DNA of 53,930 nucleotides from an uncultured Lachnospiraceae bacterium (lineage in GTDB: Bacteria > Bacillota > Clostridia > Lachnospirales > Lachnospiraceae), in the NCBI GenBank assembly GCA_900314295.1, contig OMUU01000150.1:1-53930 (forward strand). Reading direction: 5' to 3'. Below, piece after piece: positions 9,130-16,873 of the stretch. The notes beneath the pieces were generated by a model. The model did not search any database. It was given only the letters and a program-made list of their open reading frames with translations, and was not told where the DNA came from. Made by a program: the position numbers and the translations under genes. Position 1 is the first letter of the stretch. Each line of letters begins with the position of its first letter.

Positions 9130-9210
9130 TCACAACACCCTGATAAAGTATAGAACATAAGTACAAGACAAGGTACTTATACAGAGCAAACTACTTAGTT
9201 TCTTTTTCAT
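9130..9210 (-). CDS. Possible 26-residue hydrophobic peptide
   Basis: An ATG at 9210 (minus) opens a 26-codon frame starting MKKKLSSLLC and continuing hydrophobic to a TGA at 9130, the pattern of a small membrane or signal-like peptide. A good ribosome binding site (GGAAGGAG) lies upstream, but it is ideally spaced for another ATG at 9223, whose 10-codon frame MKSAYEKETK overlaps the start of the longer one in another frame. The two could be translationally coupled, or both may be chance. No homolog is recognised. It fills an otherwise empty stretch antisense to the purC 3' region. Confidence 0.25.
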   Translation of the reverse strand: MKKKLSSLLCISTLSCTYVLYFIRVL

Positions 9211-9251
9211 AAGCCGATTTCATATCGGTTTCTCCTTCCTTTATTTATATG

Positions 9252-9289
9252 AAGAAACGGAACTGCATGCTGGAGCAGTTCCGTTTCTT
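9252..9289. terminator. Strong intrinsic terminator after purC
   Basis: A perfect 15-bp stem (AAGAAACGGAACTGC at 9252-9266 with GCAGTTCCGTTTCTT at 9275-9289) has an 8-base loop and a short T-rich tail on the plus side. Confidence 0.8.
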
Positions 9290-9303
9290 GTTGTATACGT
9301 TTT

Positions 9304-9362
9304 TCATAAACGCAGACAGCCTCCTGGCACGCGAAGCGCGCGCAGGAGACTGGATACGATTT
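9304..9362 (+). repeat. Repeat C, copy 1
   Basis: It contains ACGCAGACAG, then a GC-rich hairpin (CTCCTG...CAGGAG around CACGCGAAGCGCGCG), then ACTGGATACG. The same order of elements recurs at 11956-12030, where hairpin flanks differ. It lies between the purC terminator and the aminotransferase stop, so it is downstream of the minus-strand aminotransferase. Confidence 0.6.
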
Positions 9363-9414
9363 GCATACCTGTCCAACTATTCTACGTCTGTCTACCGCAC
9401 TCTCCTATAACTAT

Positions 9415-10704
9415 TTACTGCATCTCCGAATAAATTTTCTTTGCACTTACCAGTTTTACGCAGAGAGCGAAGAGCTTTGCCGCGATCTTCAGATCGTCGA
9501 TCGGCGGATAGGTCGGGGCGATACGGATATTCGAATCATGCGGATCCTTTCCATAGGGCCAGGTAGCTCCGGCGCCTGTCATCTGAACGCCCGCCTTCTT
9601 ACATTTCCCTACAATTTCCTTCGCACAGCCATCCAGAGAGTCAAAGCTGATAAAATAGCCGCCCTTCGGCATCGTCCATGTGCCGATCTCCAGGCCGGAG
9701 AGTTCCTCATCAAGGATCTGTTCTACCACCTCGAACTTCGGACGGATGATATCCGCCTGTTTTCTCATATGCTCCACCATACCGTGGATATCTCCGAAGA
9801 AGCGGACATGACGAAGCTGATTCACCTTGTCGTGACCGATCGTCTGGTGCTTCATGGTTTCCAGGATATCCTTCATATTATTAGGTGACGTAGCCATAGC
9901 GGCAATTCCGCTGCCCGGGAATGTAATCTTGGATGTAGAAGCAAACTTATACACAAGATCCGGATTGCCGGCGCGCTTGCATTCCGCCAGAATCTCGATC
10001 AGATAATCCTGCTTGTCATCATACAGATGATGAATTCCATAGGCATTGTCCCAGAAAATCCGGAAGTCCTTTGCCGCAGGCTTTAACCTTGCAAAACGGC
10101 GGACCGTATCGTCCGAATAGGAATATCCCTGCGGATTCGAATACTTCGGAACGCACCAGATACCCTTGATGGTATCATCATTTGCGACAAGGTTCTCGAT
10201 CATATCCATATCCGGACCGGTCGGCGACATCGGAACCGGAATCATCTCAAATCCGAAATATTCTGTAATGCCGAAATGTCTGTCATATCCGGGAACCGGG
10301 CAGAGCCATTTTACCTTGTCCAGCTTGCACCACGGTGTGTTGCCCATGATACCGTGAGAATACGCGCGTGAAATCACATCAAACATAACGTTTAACGAAG
10401 AATTTCCATAGATAATGATATCGTCCGGGTTATTCTCCATCATATCTCCGATCAGAACCTTCGCCTCATGGATGCCCGTCAGAACTCCGTAGTTTCTGCA
10501 GTCTGTTCCGTCCTCACAGGTAAGGTCCGCATCTGATGTAAGGGCATCCATCAATCCCATGGACAGATCCAGTTGCTCCTGGCAAGGCTTTCCGCGGGCC
10601 ATATTCAGGTTTAATTCCATGCCCTGATACTTCTTGTACTGTTTTCTGAGAAGTTCAATCTCTGACGCAAGCTCTTCCTTGCTCATTTCCTTGTAAGGCT
10701 TCAT
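9415..10704 (-). CDS. Class I-related aminotransferase (atypical aspartate aminotransferase type)
   Basis: A 429-residue fold-type I PLP enzyme resembling the atypical aspartate aminotransferase family, with signatures LNLNMARGKPCQEQLDLS, YGNSSLNVMF, an active-site region IFWDNAYGIHHL and the PLP lysine in FASTSKITFPGSG. The likely reaction is transfer of an amino group between aspartate (or alanine) and a 2-oxoacid; the exact substrate is not certain. The start MKPYKEMSKEE is preceded by GGAAGGAG. Upstream lies a repeat A copy and a possible extended -10 promoter at 10886-10914. Confidence 0.88.
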   Translation of the reverse strand: MKPYKEMSKEELASEIELLRKQYKKYQGMELNLNMARGKPCQEQLDLSMGLMDALTSDADLTCEDGTDCRNYGVLTGIHEAKVLIGDMMENNPDDIIIYGNSSLNVMFDVISRAYSHGIMGNTPWCKLDKVKWLCPVPGYDRHFGITEYFGFEMIPVPMSPTGPDMDMIENLVANDDTIKGIWCVPKYSNPQGYSYSDDTVRRFARLKPAAKDFRIFWDNAYGIHHLYDDKQDYLIEILAECKRAGNPDLVYKFASTSKITFPGSGIAAMATSPNNMKDILETMKHQTIGHDKVNQLRHVRFFGDIHGMVEHMRKQADIIRPKFEVVEQILDEELSGLEIGTWTMPKGGYFISFDSLDGCAKEIVGKCKKAGVQMTGAGATWPYGKDPHDSNIRIAPTYPPIDDLKIAAKLFALCVKLVSAKKIYSEMQ

Positions 10705-10751
10705 TCGATGTACTCCTTCCGCTCCGGTTGTTCTGATCTGTAATGATTTAA

Positions 10752-10847
10752 ACGAGATAAAACACGCTGCGCGAGTTTTATCTCGCTATCGCGATGCTCG
10801 CCGCACACGAATACTTTGCATTCGGCTGTGGCTCACTGTTCGCGTAA
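10752..10847 (-). repeat. Repeat A copy
   Basis: A near-consensus copy. On the plus strand it runs from ACGAGATAAAACACGCTGCG through GCCGCACACGAATACTTTGC to GTTCGCGTAA. It lies directly beyond the terminator at 10851-10882 as read on the minus strand. Predicted minus-strand RNA forms two stem-loops, one closed by GCCGCA/TGCGGC-type pairs and one by CGAGATAAAAC with GTTTTATCTCG. Confidence 0.85.
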
Positions 10848-10850
10848 ATA

Positions 10851-10882
10851 ATGCAGTGGTCCGGTTTTCCAGACCACTGCAT
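10851..10882 (-). terminator. Intrinsic terminator downstream of pgeF
   Basis: GCAGTGGTC pairs with GACCACTGC around a short loop, followed on the minus strand by ATTATTTACG. It is downstream of pgeF (minus), 197 bases after its stop, and touches a repeat A copy. The stretch 10883-11078 holds only a possible promoter. Confidence 0.7.
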
Positions 10883-10885
10883 CAC

Positions 10886-10914
10886 ATTATAACACGCATA
10901 TGCAAGCTTTGCAC
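10886..10914 (-). promoter_or_regulatory. Possible extended -10 promoter upstream of the aminotransferase gene
   Basis: On the minus strand TGTTATAAT is a good extended -10 with a weak GTGCAA -35 17 bases upstream. If used, transcription would start at the base of the 10851-10882 hairpin, so the aminotransferase leader would begin with that hairpin and the repeat A copy. Confidence 0.3.
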
Positions 10915-11078
10915 TTGAAACTTGCACAATTGTACATTCTATCCAGCGCAAATCGGTCGAAAAAGAATTTTCTTGTGGATAAATATTCACAAAACGCATC
11001 GTGCCGTGCGGTACCCAGCCATAAGCATTATACGACACCGCCCAATACACAGTAGCTCCGTTTGCAGGGCATGTCCGT

Positions 11079-11933
11079 TTATTTCAGCATCAGAAAGACA
11101 CCGAGATTGCCACGTCTGCCATGGGATGCCCTGTGAGAATAGAGCGCCTCGGGATTGCAGCAGGTGCACACCCCTGTAACCGAAATATGCTCCGGAATCA
11201 CTCCTGCCTCTTCCAGCACTATCCGGTTCGTCCGCCAGAGATCCAGCTGATAATGGCCGTTGTGCTTATCCTCCAGAATTTCTTCCTCGTGACCGGAAAA
11301 TTCCTGCTTCATCCGGTCCGCAACATCATCGCTCACCTCATAGCAGTCCCTGCAGATGGACGGACCGATGGCACAGATCAGATCCTCTGGTTTGCTTCCG
11401 TAGTTCTCTCTCATCTTCTCAATCGTAACGCGACCGATCCTTCCCACCGTCCCGCGCCACCCGGAATGCGCAAGTCCGATCGCCCTGTGCACCGGATCCA
11501 CAAAGGCTACCGGCACGCAGTCCGCCACAAAGACGCTCAGAACAAGTCCCGGCACATCTGTGACCAGACCGTCAACATCCGACCAGTCAAGAGGTCTCGT
11601 CAGACCCTTCCCCGCATCTTGCCCGGAGACGACGCGCACATTTGTCGTGTGCGTCTGCGCCGTAAAAACAAAACGATCCACAGAGACTCCCAGCTCCGCG
11701 GCTACCCTGTGAAAGTTTTCCCGGACATTCTCCTCCCGGTCTCCTCTCGAAAAACTCAGATTCAGAGAATGCAAATGCTCCATTCCCGGCTCCCTTCCGC
11801 TGACCCCGCCCTCTCTGGTCGTAAAGCAATGCTCTACGATACCGGTCCGGTCAAGTGCCGGGAACCGCAGCACCGGAATCGTACGCCCGGCAAGTATCGG
11901 AATATCCGTTCCTGCTTTTCTGTATAAATGCAT
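11079..11933 (-). CDS. pgeF: Peptidoglycan editing factor PgeF (laccase-domain, YfiH family)
   Basis: A 284-residue Cu-oxidase_4/YfiH family protein. The metal-binding and catalytic motifs are present: the histidine in TAQTHTTNV, the cysteine in FVADCVPVAF, and the histidine in LAHSGWRGTVG. E. coli PgeF keeps wrong amino acids out of peptidoglycan precursors; relatives have purine nucleoside phosphorylase or adenosine deaminase activity. The start MHLYRKAG at 11933 is preferred because GAGGAGG is six bases upstream; an in-frame extension to 12101 reads through repeat C and is not part of the gene. Confidence 0.85.
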   Translation of the reverse strand: MHLYRKAGTDIPILAGRTIPVLRFPALDRTGIVEHCFTTREGGVSGREPGMEHLHSLNLSFSRGDREENVRENFHRVAAELGVSVDRFVFTAQTHTTNVRVVSGQDAGKGLTRPLDWSDVDGLVTDVPGLVLSVFVADCVPVAFVDPVHRAIGLAHSGWRGTVGRIGRVTIEKMRENYGSKPEDLICAIGPSICRDCYEVSDDVADRMKQEFSGHEEEILEDKHNGHYQLDLWRTNRIVLEEAGVIPEHISVTGVCTCCNPEALYSHRASHGRRGNLGVFLMLK

Positions 11934-11955
11934 CCGCATCCTCCTCACGTTAGTG

Positions 11956-12173
11956 TATAAGCTCTTCGAAAACGCAGACAGGCTTGTCGCACGCGAAGCG
12001 CGCGTAAGAGACTGAATGCGCTTTCGAAGGCAACAGGTATGAGGATGAAGCGCGAACGCGCGGAATCCGAATGCCTGTAGGATTGCGGGAGTGCGCAGCA
12101 CGGAGCAATCCGCAGCTTATACAGTTTTGTAGCTCCATGTATTTCTATAAGCTCTTCGAAAACGCAGACAGGC
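11956..12173 (+). repeat. Repeat C, composite with two identical 28-bp units
   Basis: A 28-base unit (TATAAGCTCTTCGAAAACGC plus AGACAGGC) occurs identically at 11956-11983 and 12146-12173. The first is followed by the CACGCGAAGCGCGCG hairpin seen at 9304-9362. The middle (12037-12075) contains a stretch whose reverse complement (ATTCGGATT..CGC..GTTCGCGCTTCATCCTCATAC) recurs at 50303-50339. It lies between pgeF and the alpha/beta hydrolase. Confidence 0.7.
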
Positions 12174-12217
12174 CCGCCTGTCGCGTAAGCACGCGTAATC
12201 TGTTTACAGCATAACCG

Positions 12218-13141
12218 TCATAACTTTTCCGAAATCCATGCAATCAGATCCTGATCCACCTTGTCATGATCCAGCTCATTCAGAATCTCATGCCGGTCGC
12301 CCGGATAGATTTTGCACTCTACATCCTGTATTCCGCACTTCCGGTAAATCTCTGCCACCTTCACCGGCGTTTCACCGAAATTGCCTACCGGGTCCTCTCC
12401 TCCGCTGACGATCAGAATCGGAAGCGTCTTCGGAATTCTCTGTATGTTCTGTTCATCCTCGGCAATTTCAAGTCCCTTAAAGAGATTGTAATAAGCATTC
12501 AATGTGAACATGAAGTTATTCCAGGGATTTGCGCAATAGGCATCTACAACTGCCGTGTCATGGGTCAGCCAGTCATTGGCGGTGCGGGCAGGCTCAAATT
12601 TCTTATTATAGGATCCCAGAGCCATGTTGTTCACAAGTGCGCTCTTATAGCGCCACCCTTTGAAAGCTGCGATCGTTCTGCACATTGCCTTTCCTGCTTT
12701 CAGCGTCGCTGCACTCTGATATCCGGTCCCGGAAATTATCGCACCGGAAAGACCTTCGCCGTACTCCGTAATATACTGCCTCGTCAGAAAAGATCCCATG
12801 CTGTGCCCGAGAATAAAATAGGGAATTCCGGGATATTTCTTCTCCGTCCTCTCACGCAGAGACTGCATATCTCCAATCACACAGCCATTCCCATCCTTTT
12901 CGGCAAAATACCCGTAATCCTCCTCACTGACCACAGACGCGCCATGGCCCAGGTGATCATTTCCGACCACATAGACTCCCTCTGCGTTCAAAAGTTTTGC
13001 AATCCGGTCATACCGGTCCACAAACTCCACCATCCCATGCACAATCTGAACGACAGCCTTTACCTCTCCATCCGGGATCCATTCAATCGCGTGAATGGAT
13101 GTCCTTCCATCCTTTGAAGGATATCTGAAATCCTTTTTCAT
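12218..13141 (-). CDS. Alpha/beta hydrolase, monoacylglycerol lipase/lysophospholipase type
   Basis: A 307-residue serine hydrolase. The nucleophile elbow GHSMGS holds S114; the other triad members are probably the aspartate in SGGEDPVGNFG and the histidine in PGDRHEILNE. The early VQIVHGMVEFVDRYD holds the oxyanion-hole HG motif. It has no signal peptide, so it is cytoplasmic. It probably cleaves a lipid ester; the substrate is not determined. It sits downstream of larC with a 160-base gap, so it may be transcribed separately. Confidence 0.85.
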   Translation of the reverse strand: MKKDFRYPSKDGRTSIHAIEWIPDGEVKAVVQIVHGMVEFVDRYDRIAKLLNAEGVYVVGNDHLGHGASVVSEEDYGYFAEKDGNGCVIGDMQSLRERTEKKYPGIPYFILGHSMGSFLTRQYITEYGEGLSGAIISGTGYQSAATLKAGKAMCRTIAAFKGWRYKSALVNNMALGSYNKKFEPARTANDWLTHDTAVVDAYCANPWNNFMFTLNAYYNLFKGLEIAEDEQNIQRIPKTLPILIVSGGEDPVGNFGETPVKVAEIYRKCGIQDVECKIYPGDRHEILNELDHDKVDQDLIAWISEKL

Positions 13142-13301
13142 AAAAAACCTCCCACAATAGATCCGGCGTCCGTGTGAAAATCACACGCAGCAATTCTGCT
13201 GTTAATTCGCTTTTTTACACAAAACGTCTCTCTTTATATGCAATATATTGTAGCAGATTATATGAAAATGTGGCCCTGTTTTTCGTTTTTTGTATGGAAA
13301 T

Positions 13302-14585
13302 TTACCCCTCATAGGAATCCCGCGCGCTCAGATATACCGTCTCAAAAGCCGCTCCGCACTCCCTTGCGGCTCTTGCCACGCTTTCATATTCCGGATAAAC
13401 CTTCTTATGATTGCCGATGCTCACGGTTTTTACCTGAATCTCTCCGTATGGCGTTCTCACCGTTTCCTCTTCTCTCGGAAGGGTGTCCCGCAGCATCCGG
13501 ATTCTACGGATTCCAATCGTTGTTGTCTCCCGGAAGATTATTTTTTCCAGCTCCGGTATCGCCTTTTCGTCGCAGATCACGGTCAGAAGCCAGCCCGGCC
13601 GGTTTTTCTTCATGTAGACCGGCGTGTAATGAACATCTCTCGCTCCATTTTCCAAAAGCCTGTTCAACGTATACCCGAGAGTCTCTCCGCTGCAGTCATC
13701 AATATTCGTCTCCAGTTTCCAGATACTGTCGCTGTTATCCGGTTCCGGATGCATTTCCGACGGCTCAATCAGCATTGCTCTCAGAATTCCCGGAATCTCC
13801 TGCTCCCGCTTTCCCGCGCCAAGTCCTGTGTCCAGGATGCGAAATCCTGCAGGAAGCTGGTCGGATGTGACGACGGCGGCAGCAAATGCCGCGCCGGTCG
13901 GGGTCACATACTCGCCCTGCCTGTCACAAATCTCCAGATTTAAATTGCCTGCCTGCGCGATATTGACGACCGCCGGCACCGGAATCGGAAGAAGCCCATG
14001 CTGCGTGCGGACCATTCCTCTTCCCTCACAAAGCCTTGGGATGATCACACCGTCCACATTCAGACTGTCCATACAGACAGAAGCAGCTACGATATCCACG
14101 ATGGAATCGATCGCTCCGACTTCATGAAAATGCACCTGCTCCGCCGGGACTCCATGCGCCTTCGCCTCCGCCTCCGCAAGGATCTCAAAAATCCTCCCCG
14201 CCAGCTCCAGCGCATGATCGGACATATCAACGTCTGCCAGAATGCTTTCAATTTCCGAAAGAGTCCTGTGTGTGTGTACGCCCGAGGGGTGCTTCACCGA
14301 AAAATCCGGACCGGCTTCCGATTTCCCATACAGAAAAGAAACGTCATGATCATGATTCTCGTGCTCCGCGTCCAGTATTACGTTGAAATCACAGCAATCA
14401 ATCCCGGACTTTTTCACTCTTCCGATATTCACGCGAAAGCCCTCCGCATGAATGCTGCCTATGGCACTCTCAAGCGCCTGCCGGTCTGCTCCCAGATCCA
14501 GAAGTGCCGCGACAATCATATCGCCGCTGATTCCCGACGCACAGTCCAGATACAGATATCTCTTTCCCTGATCGCTCATCCCCAT
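13302..14585 (-). CDS. larC: Nickel insertion protein LarC (nickel-pincer cofactor synthesis)
   Basis: A 427-residue single-frame LarC. The N-terminal signature YLYLDCASGISGDMIVAALL, a histidine-rich stretch (EHENHDHDVSF, residues about 75-85), AHGVPAEQVHFHEVGAIDSI and the C-terminal LETNIDDCSGETLGYTLNRL are all clear. LarC inserts nickel into the pyridinium bis-thiocarboxylate mononucleotide made by LarB and LarE. In Lactiplantibacillus plantarum the gene is split by a programmed frameshift; here it is one frame. It is the last gene of a larE-larB-larC set. Start: GGAAG lies five bases before the ATG. Confidence 0.93.
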   Translation of the reverse strand: MGMSDQGKRYLYLDCASGISGDMIVAALLDLGADRQALESAIGSIHAEGFRVNIGRVKKSGIDCCDFNVILDAEHENHDHDVSFLYGKSEAGPDFSVKHPSGVHTHRTLSEIESILADVDMSDHALELAGRIFEILAEAEAKAHGVPAEQVHFHEVGAIDSIVDIVAASVCMDSLNVDGVIIPRLCEGRGMVRTQHGLLPIPVPAVVNIAQAGNLNLEICDRQGEYVTPTGAAFAAAVVTSDQLPAGFRILDTGLGAGKREQEIPGILRAMLIEPSEMHPEPDNSDSIWKLETNIDDCSGETLGYTLNRLLENGARDVHYTPVYMKKNRPGWLLTVICDEKAIPELEKIIFRETTTIGIRRIRMLRDTLPREEETVRTPYGEIQVKTVSIGNHKKVYPEYESVARAARECGAAFETVYLSARDSYEG

Positions 14586-14628
14586 CCCGTCTTCCTTTCC
14601 GGGCCCATCCCATTTTATGCAGCCGTAT

Positions 14629-14767
14629 TTCTTCCGATGAATCCGTCCCTGTTGCTCAAAACCGCATTCTTCCGATGGATCCGCCTCTGTTGCTCAAAAC
14701 CGCATTCTTCCGATGGATCCGTCTGTGTTTCTCAAAACCGCATTCTTTCCGATAGATCCGTTTCTAT
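14629..14767. repeat. Tandem 38-bp repeat, about 3.6 units
   Basis: Units starting TTCTTCCGATG begin at 14629, 14667, 14705 and 14743, each 38 bases; the fourth is partial. The consensus ends GCTCAAAACCGCA. It fills most of the larB-larC gap (14586-14832), where no gene is seen. Confidence 0.9.
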
Positions 14768-14832
14768 ATGATAATATTTCTTTACCAGTGGTTCGATTCT
14801 GTGTAATACAGGCCGTCCGTACGCATCACACA

Positions 14833-15600
14833 TCATCTGTCATCCTCAGCAACTATGCCCCGGACGGCGAGCCGATTGATCTGCGTGGCCAAATACCCGG
14901 CACCGTATCCGTTATCGATATTCACCACGGCAATTCCGTTTGCACAGGAATTGATCATCGTCAGAAGCGCCGACAGGCCATTCATACTGGCTCCGTAGCC
15001 CACCGACGTTGGAACCGCAATCACCGGATTCCGGACAAGCCCGCCGAGCACACTGGCCAAAGCACCCTCCATTCCCGCCACTGCGACGACACAGTTTGCG
15101 GATCGGATTTCCTCCATATGCGCGAAGAGCCGGTGGATCCCGCTGACTCCGATGTCGTAGATCCGCTCCACTGCCGATCCGAAAAATTCAGCCGTCTGCG
15201 CCGCTTCCTCCGCAACGGAAATATCCGCTGTTCCCGCCGTGCAGACGGCAATTCTGCCAATTCTCTCCTTATCCGCTTTTTCTACCTTAATGATATGCGA
15301 AACCGGGTCATAGACGACTTCCGGAATCGCCTCTCTCACGATTTGATACTGATGATCACTCGCCCGGGTACCGAACACCTCCCCGTATCTTTCCAGCATC
15401 TTCCGGAAGATACTGACCAGGAACTCGTCGGTCTTCCTCTGGCAATAGATCACCTCCGGAAAACCGGTTCGGGCGTCCCGGTCCATATCAAGCTTGGCGT
15501 ACCCCATCTCCTCAACAGAAGCCCCCCTGAGCAGTTTTTCCGCCTTCTCGACACTTATCCCGCCTTTTTTCACTTGTTCCAGAATTTCTCGTGTATCCAT
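14833..15600 (-). CDS. larB: LarB, nicotinate adenine dinucleotide carboxylase/hydrolase
   Basis: A 255-residue LarB. The C-terminal half is the AIR-carboxylase-like (PurE) fold with AVCTAGTADISVAEEAA, VVAVAGMEGALASVLGG and PTSVGYGASMNGLSALLTM; the N-terminal EQVKKGGISVEKAEKLL segment is typical. The enzyme carboxylates the pyridine ring of NaAD and hydrolyses the phosphoanhydride, the first step of nickel-pincer cofactor synthesis. The ATG at 15600 is preferred to the GTG just before it because of AAGGTG spacing. Confidence 0.93.
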   Translation of the reverse strand: MDTREILEQVKKGGISVEKAEKLLRGASVEEMGYAKLDMDRDARTGFPEVIYCQRKTDEFLVSIFRKMLERYGEVFGTRASDHQYQIVREAIPEVVYDPVSHIIKVEKADKERIGRIAVCTAGTADISVAEEAAQTAEFFGSAVERIYDIGVSGIHRLFAHMEEIRSANCVVAVAGMEGALASVLGGLVRNPVIAVPTSVGYGASMNGLSALLTMINSCANGIAVVNIDNGYGAGYLATQINRLAVRGIVAEDDR

Positions 15601-15717
15601 CACACCTGCACCTTACCGATCTTTGCACTACCAAACCTGCTAAATCTCATTCCTTGAATACACGTGGGCTCACGCGCTTTCGTCCCATTGTCGCAAACCC
15701 ATGCAATCCCGGCGATC

Positions 15718-16596
15718 TCAGGCCTCGGTCCCGTGTTCCCTCTGATCCCGGGTAAGCGTCTCATTCATGCTTCCGGAGCGATACCCCTGAAGATCCATGG
15801 TAACGTACGCAAACCCGTAGCTTTTGAAGCTCATCACAACTGCCCTTCGGATTTCCTCCTGCATCAGTCTCGGAAACTCTTCCGGAAGCACCTCGATCCT
15901 CGCGATTGTCCCTCCGTGAATTCTCACCCGCACCTGATGAAAACCAAGGTCCAGAAGAAGCTGCTCCGCCTGATCCACCATGTGAAGACGCTCCCTTGTT
16001 ATCTCCTCTCCGTATACAAATCTCGACGAGAGGCAGGCAAAGGACTGCTTGTTCCAGGTTGGAAGGCCCATGGCCTTGGAAAGCCTCCGAATCTCCTCCT
16101 TGTCGAGGCCGGCGTCCCTCAGAGGGCTCTTCACGCCGAGCTCCGCTACCGCCGTGAGCCCCGGGCGATAATCCCCGTTGTCATCCATATTGGAGCCCTC
16201 CGCAACATACTCTATCCCGTTGGCCTTAGCGATTCCGAGTATTTTCTCAAACAGCTCATGCTTGCAAAGATAGCAGCGGTTCTTCGGGTTGTGTGAAAAT
16301 CCCTCGATCTCCAGTTCCTCCGAATTCACAATCTGGTGACGGATGCCTTCCCTCCTGCAGAATTCCTCCGCCTCCCTGAGCTCCCGCTCCGGAAAGGATT
16401 CCGACCTTGCGGTCACGGCCATCATCTGATCGCCCAGCACATCATGCGCTGTTTTTACCAGGAATGTGGAATCCACGCCGCCGGAAAAGGCGACTGCAAG
16501 GCTTCCGAGATCCCCGATCTCCTTTTGCAGGCACTGAAGCTTCCCCTCCAGTGCCCGATCGATCCCCTGTACTGTTCTGTCTAAAGCCGCCATCAT
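15718..16596 (-). CDS. larE: LarE, ATP-dependent sulfur transferase
   Basis: A 292-residue ATP-pyrophosphatase with the PP-loop AVAFSGGVDSTF (residues 34-45). LarE adenylates the carboxylates of the pincer precursor and adds sulfur. Cysteines C108 and C111 (NRCYLCK) and C188 (SFACLSSRF) form a three-cysteine arrangement like that of iron-sulfur LarE enzymes, which use a cluster instead of sacrificing one cysteine; this assignment is an inference. It starts the larE-larB-larC set; GGAGG lies five bases upstream. Confidence 0.92.
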   Translation of the reverse strand: MMAALDRTVQGIDRALEGKLQCLQKEIGDLGSLAVAFSGGVDSTFLVKTAHDVLGDQMMAVTARSESFPERELREAEEFCRREGIRHQIVNSEELEIEGFSHNPKNRCYLCKHELFEKILGIAKANGIEYVAEGSNMDDNGDYRPGLTAVAELGVKSPLRDAGLDKEEIRRLSKAMGLPTWNKQSFACLSSRFVYGEEITRERLHMVDQAEQLLLDLGFHQVRVRIHGGTIARIEVLPEEFPRLMQEEIRRAVVMSFKSYGFAYVTMDLQGYRSGSMNETLTRDQREHGTEA

Positions 16597-16618
16597 CCGT
16601 TCCTCCTATGTCTGCCGA

Positions 16619-16715
16619 ACGAGATAAAAACACGCTGCGCGAGTTTTATCTCGCTATCGCGACGCTCGCCGCACACGAATACTTTGCATTCGGCTGCGCC
16701 TCACTGTTCGCATAA
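16619..16715 (-). repeat. Repeat A copy
   Basis: Near-consensus, with one extra A in the stem arm (GATAAAAAC). It lies between the terminator of the NlpC/P60 gene and the start of larE, in the same orientation as the other copies. Confidence 0.85.
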
Positions 16716-16718
16716 AAA

Positions 16719-16775
16719 AATCAGCCCACATATATAATGTCCATAGAAGCCATTATATATGCGGGCCGGTTGATT
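16719..16775 (-). terminator. Intrinsic terminator of the NlpC/P60 gene
   Basis: CATATATAATG pairs with CATTATATATG, extended by CCC/GGG and AATCA/TGATT, with seven T on the minus-strand side. It touches a repeat A copy. Confidence 0.8.
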
Positions 16776-16873
16776 TGCAACCAAGCTATAAATTGCCGAA
16801 ATTCCCTGGTATGTACTTTAAATACCTGTTGTCTCTCAGTCCCTGATTGTCTGATCCTCAATCACCATCCGGA

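Noticed and set aside
10778..11050. A 90-codon minus-strand frame sharing the peptide YANSEPQPNAKYSC with a frame at 37363-37695
   Set aside because: The shared peptide is just repeat A translated; the frame runs through a terminator hairpin and has no ribosome binding site or family match.
11934..12101. N-terminal extension of PgeF
   Set aside because: The in-frame extension is translated repeat C, and a good ribosome binding site directly precedes the internal ATG at 11933.
14629..14767. Possible CRISPR array
   Set aside because: The units are head-to-tail with no unique spacers, and there are no cas genes. The same holds for the arrays at 41308 and 50239.
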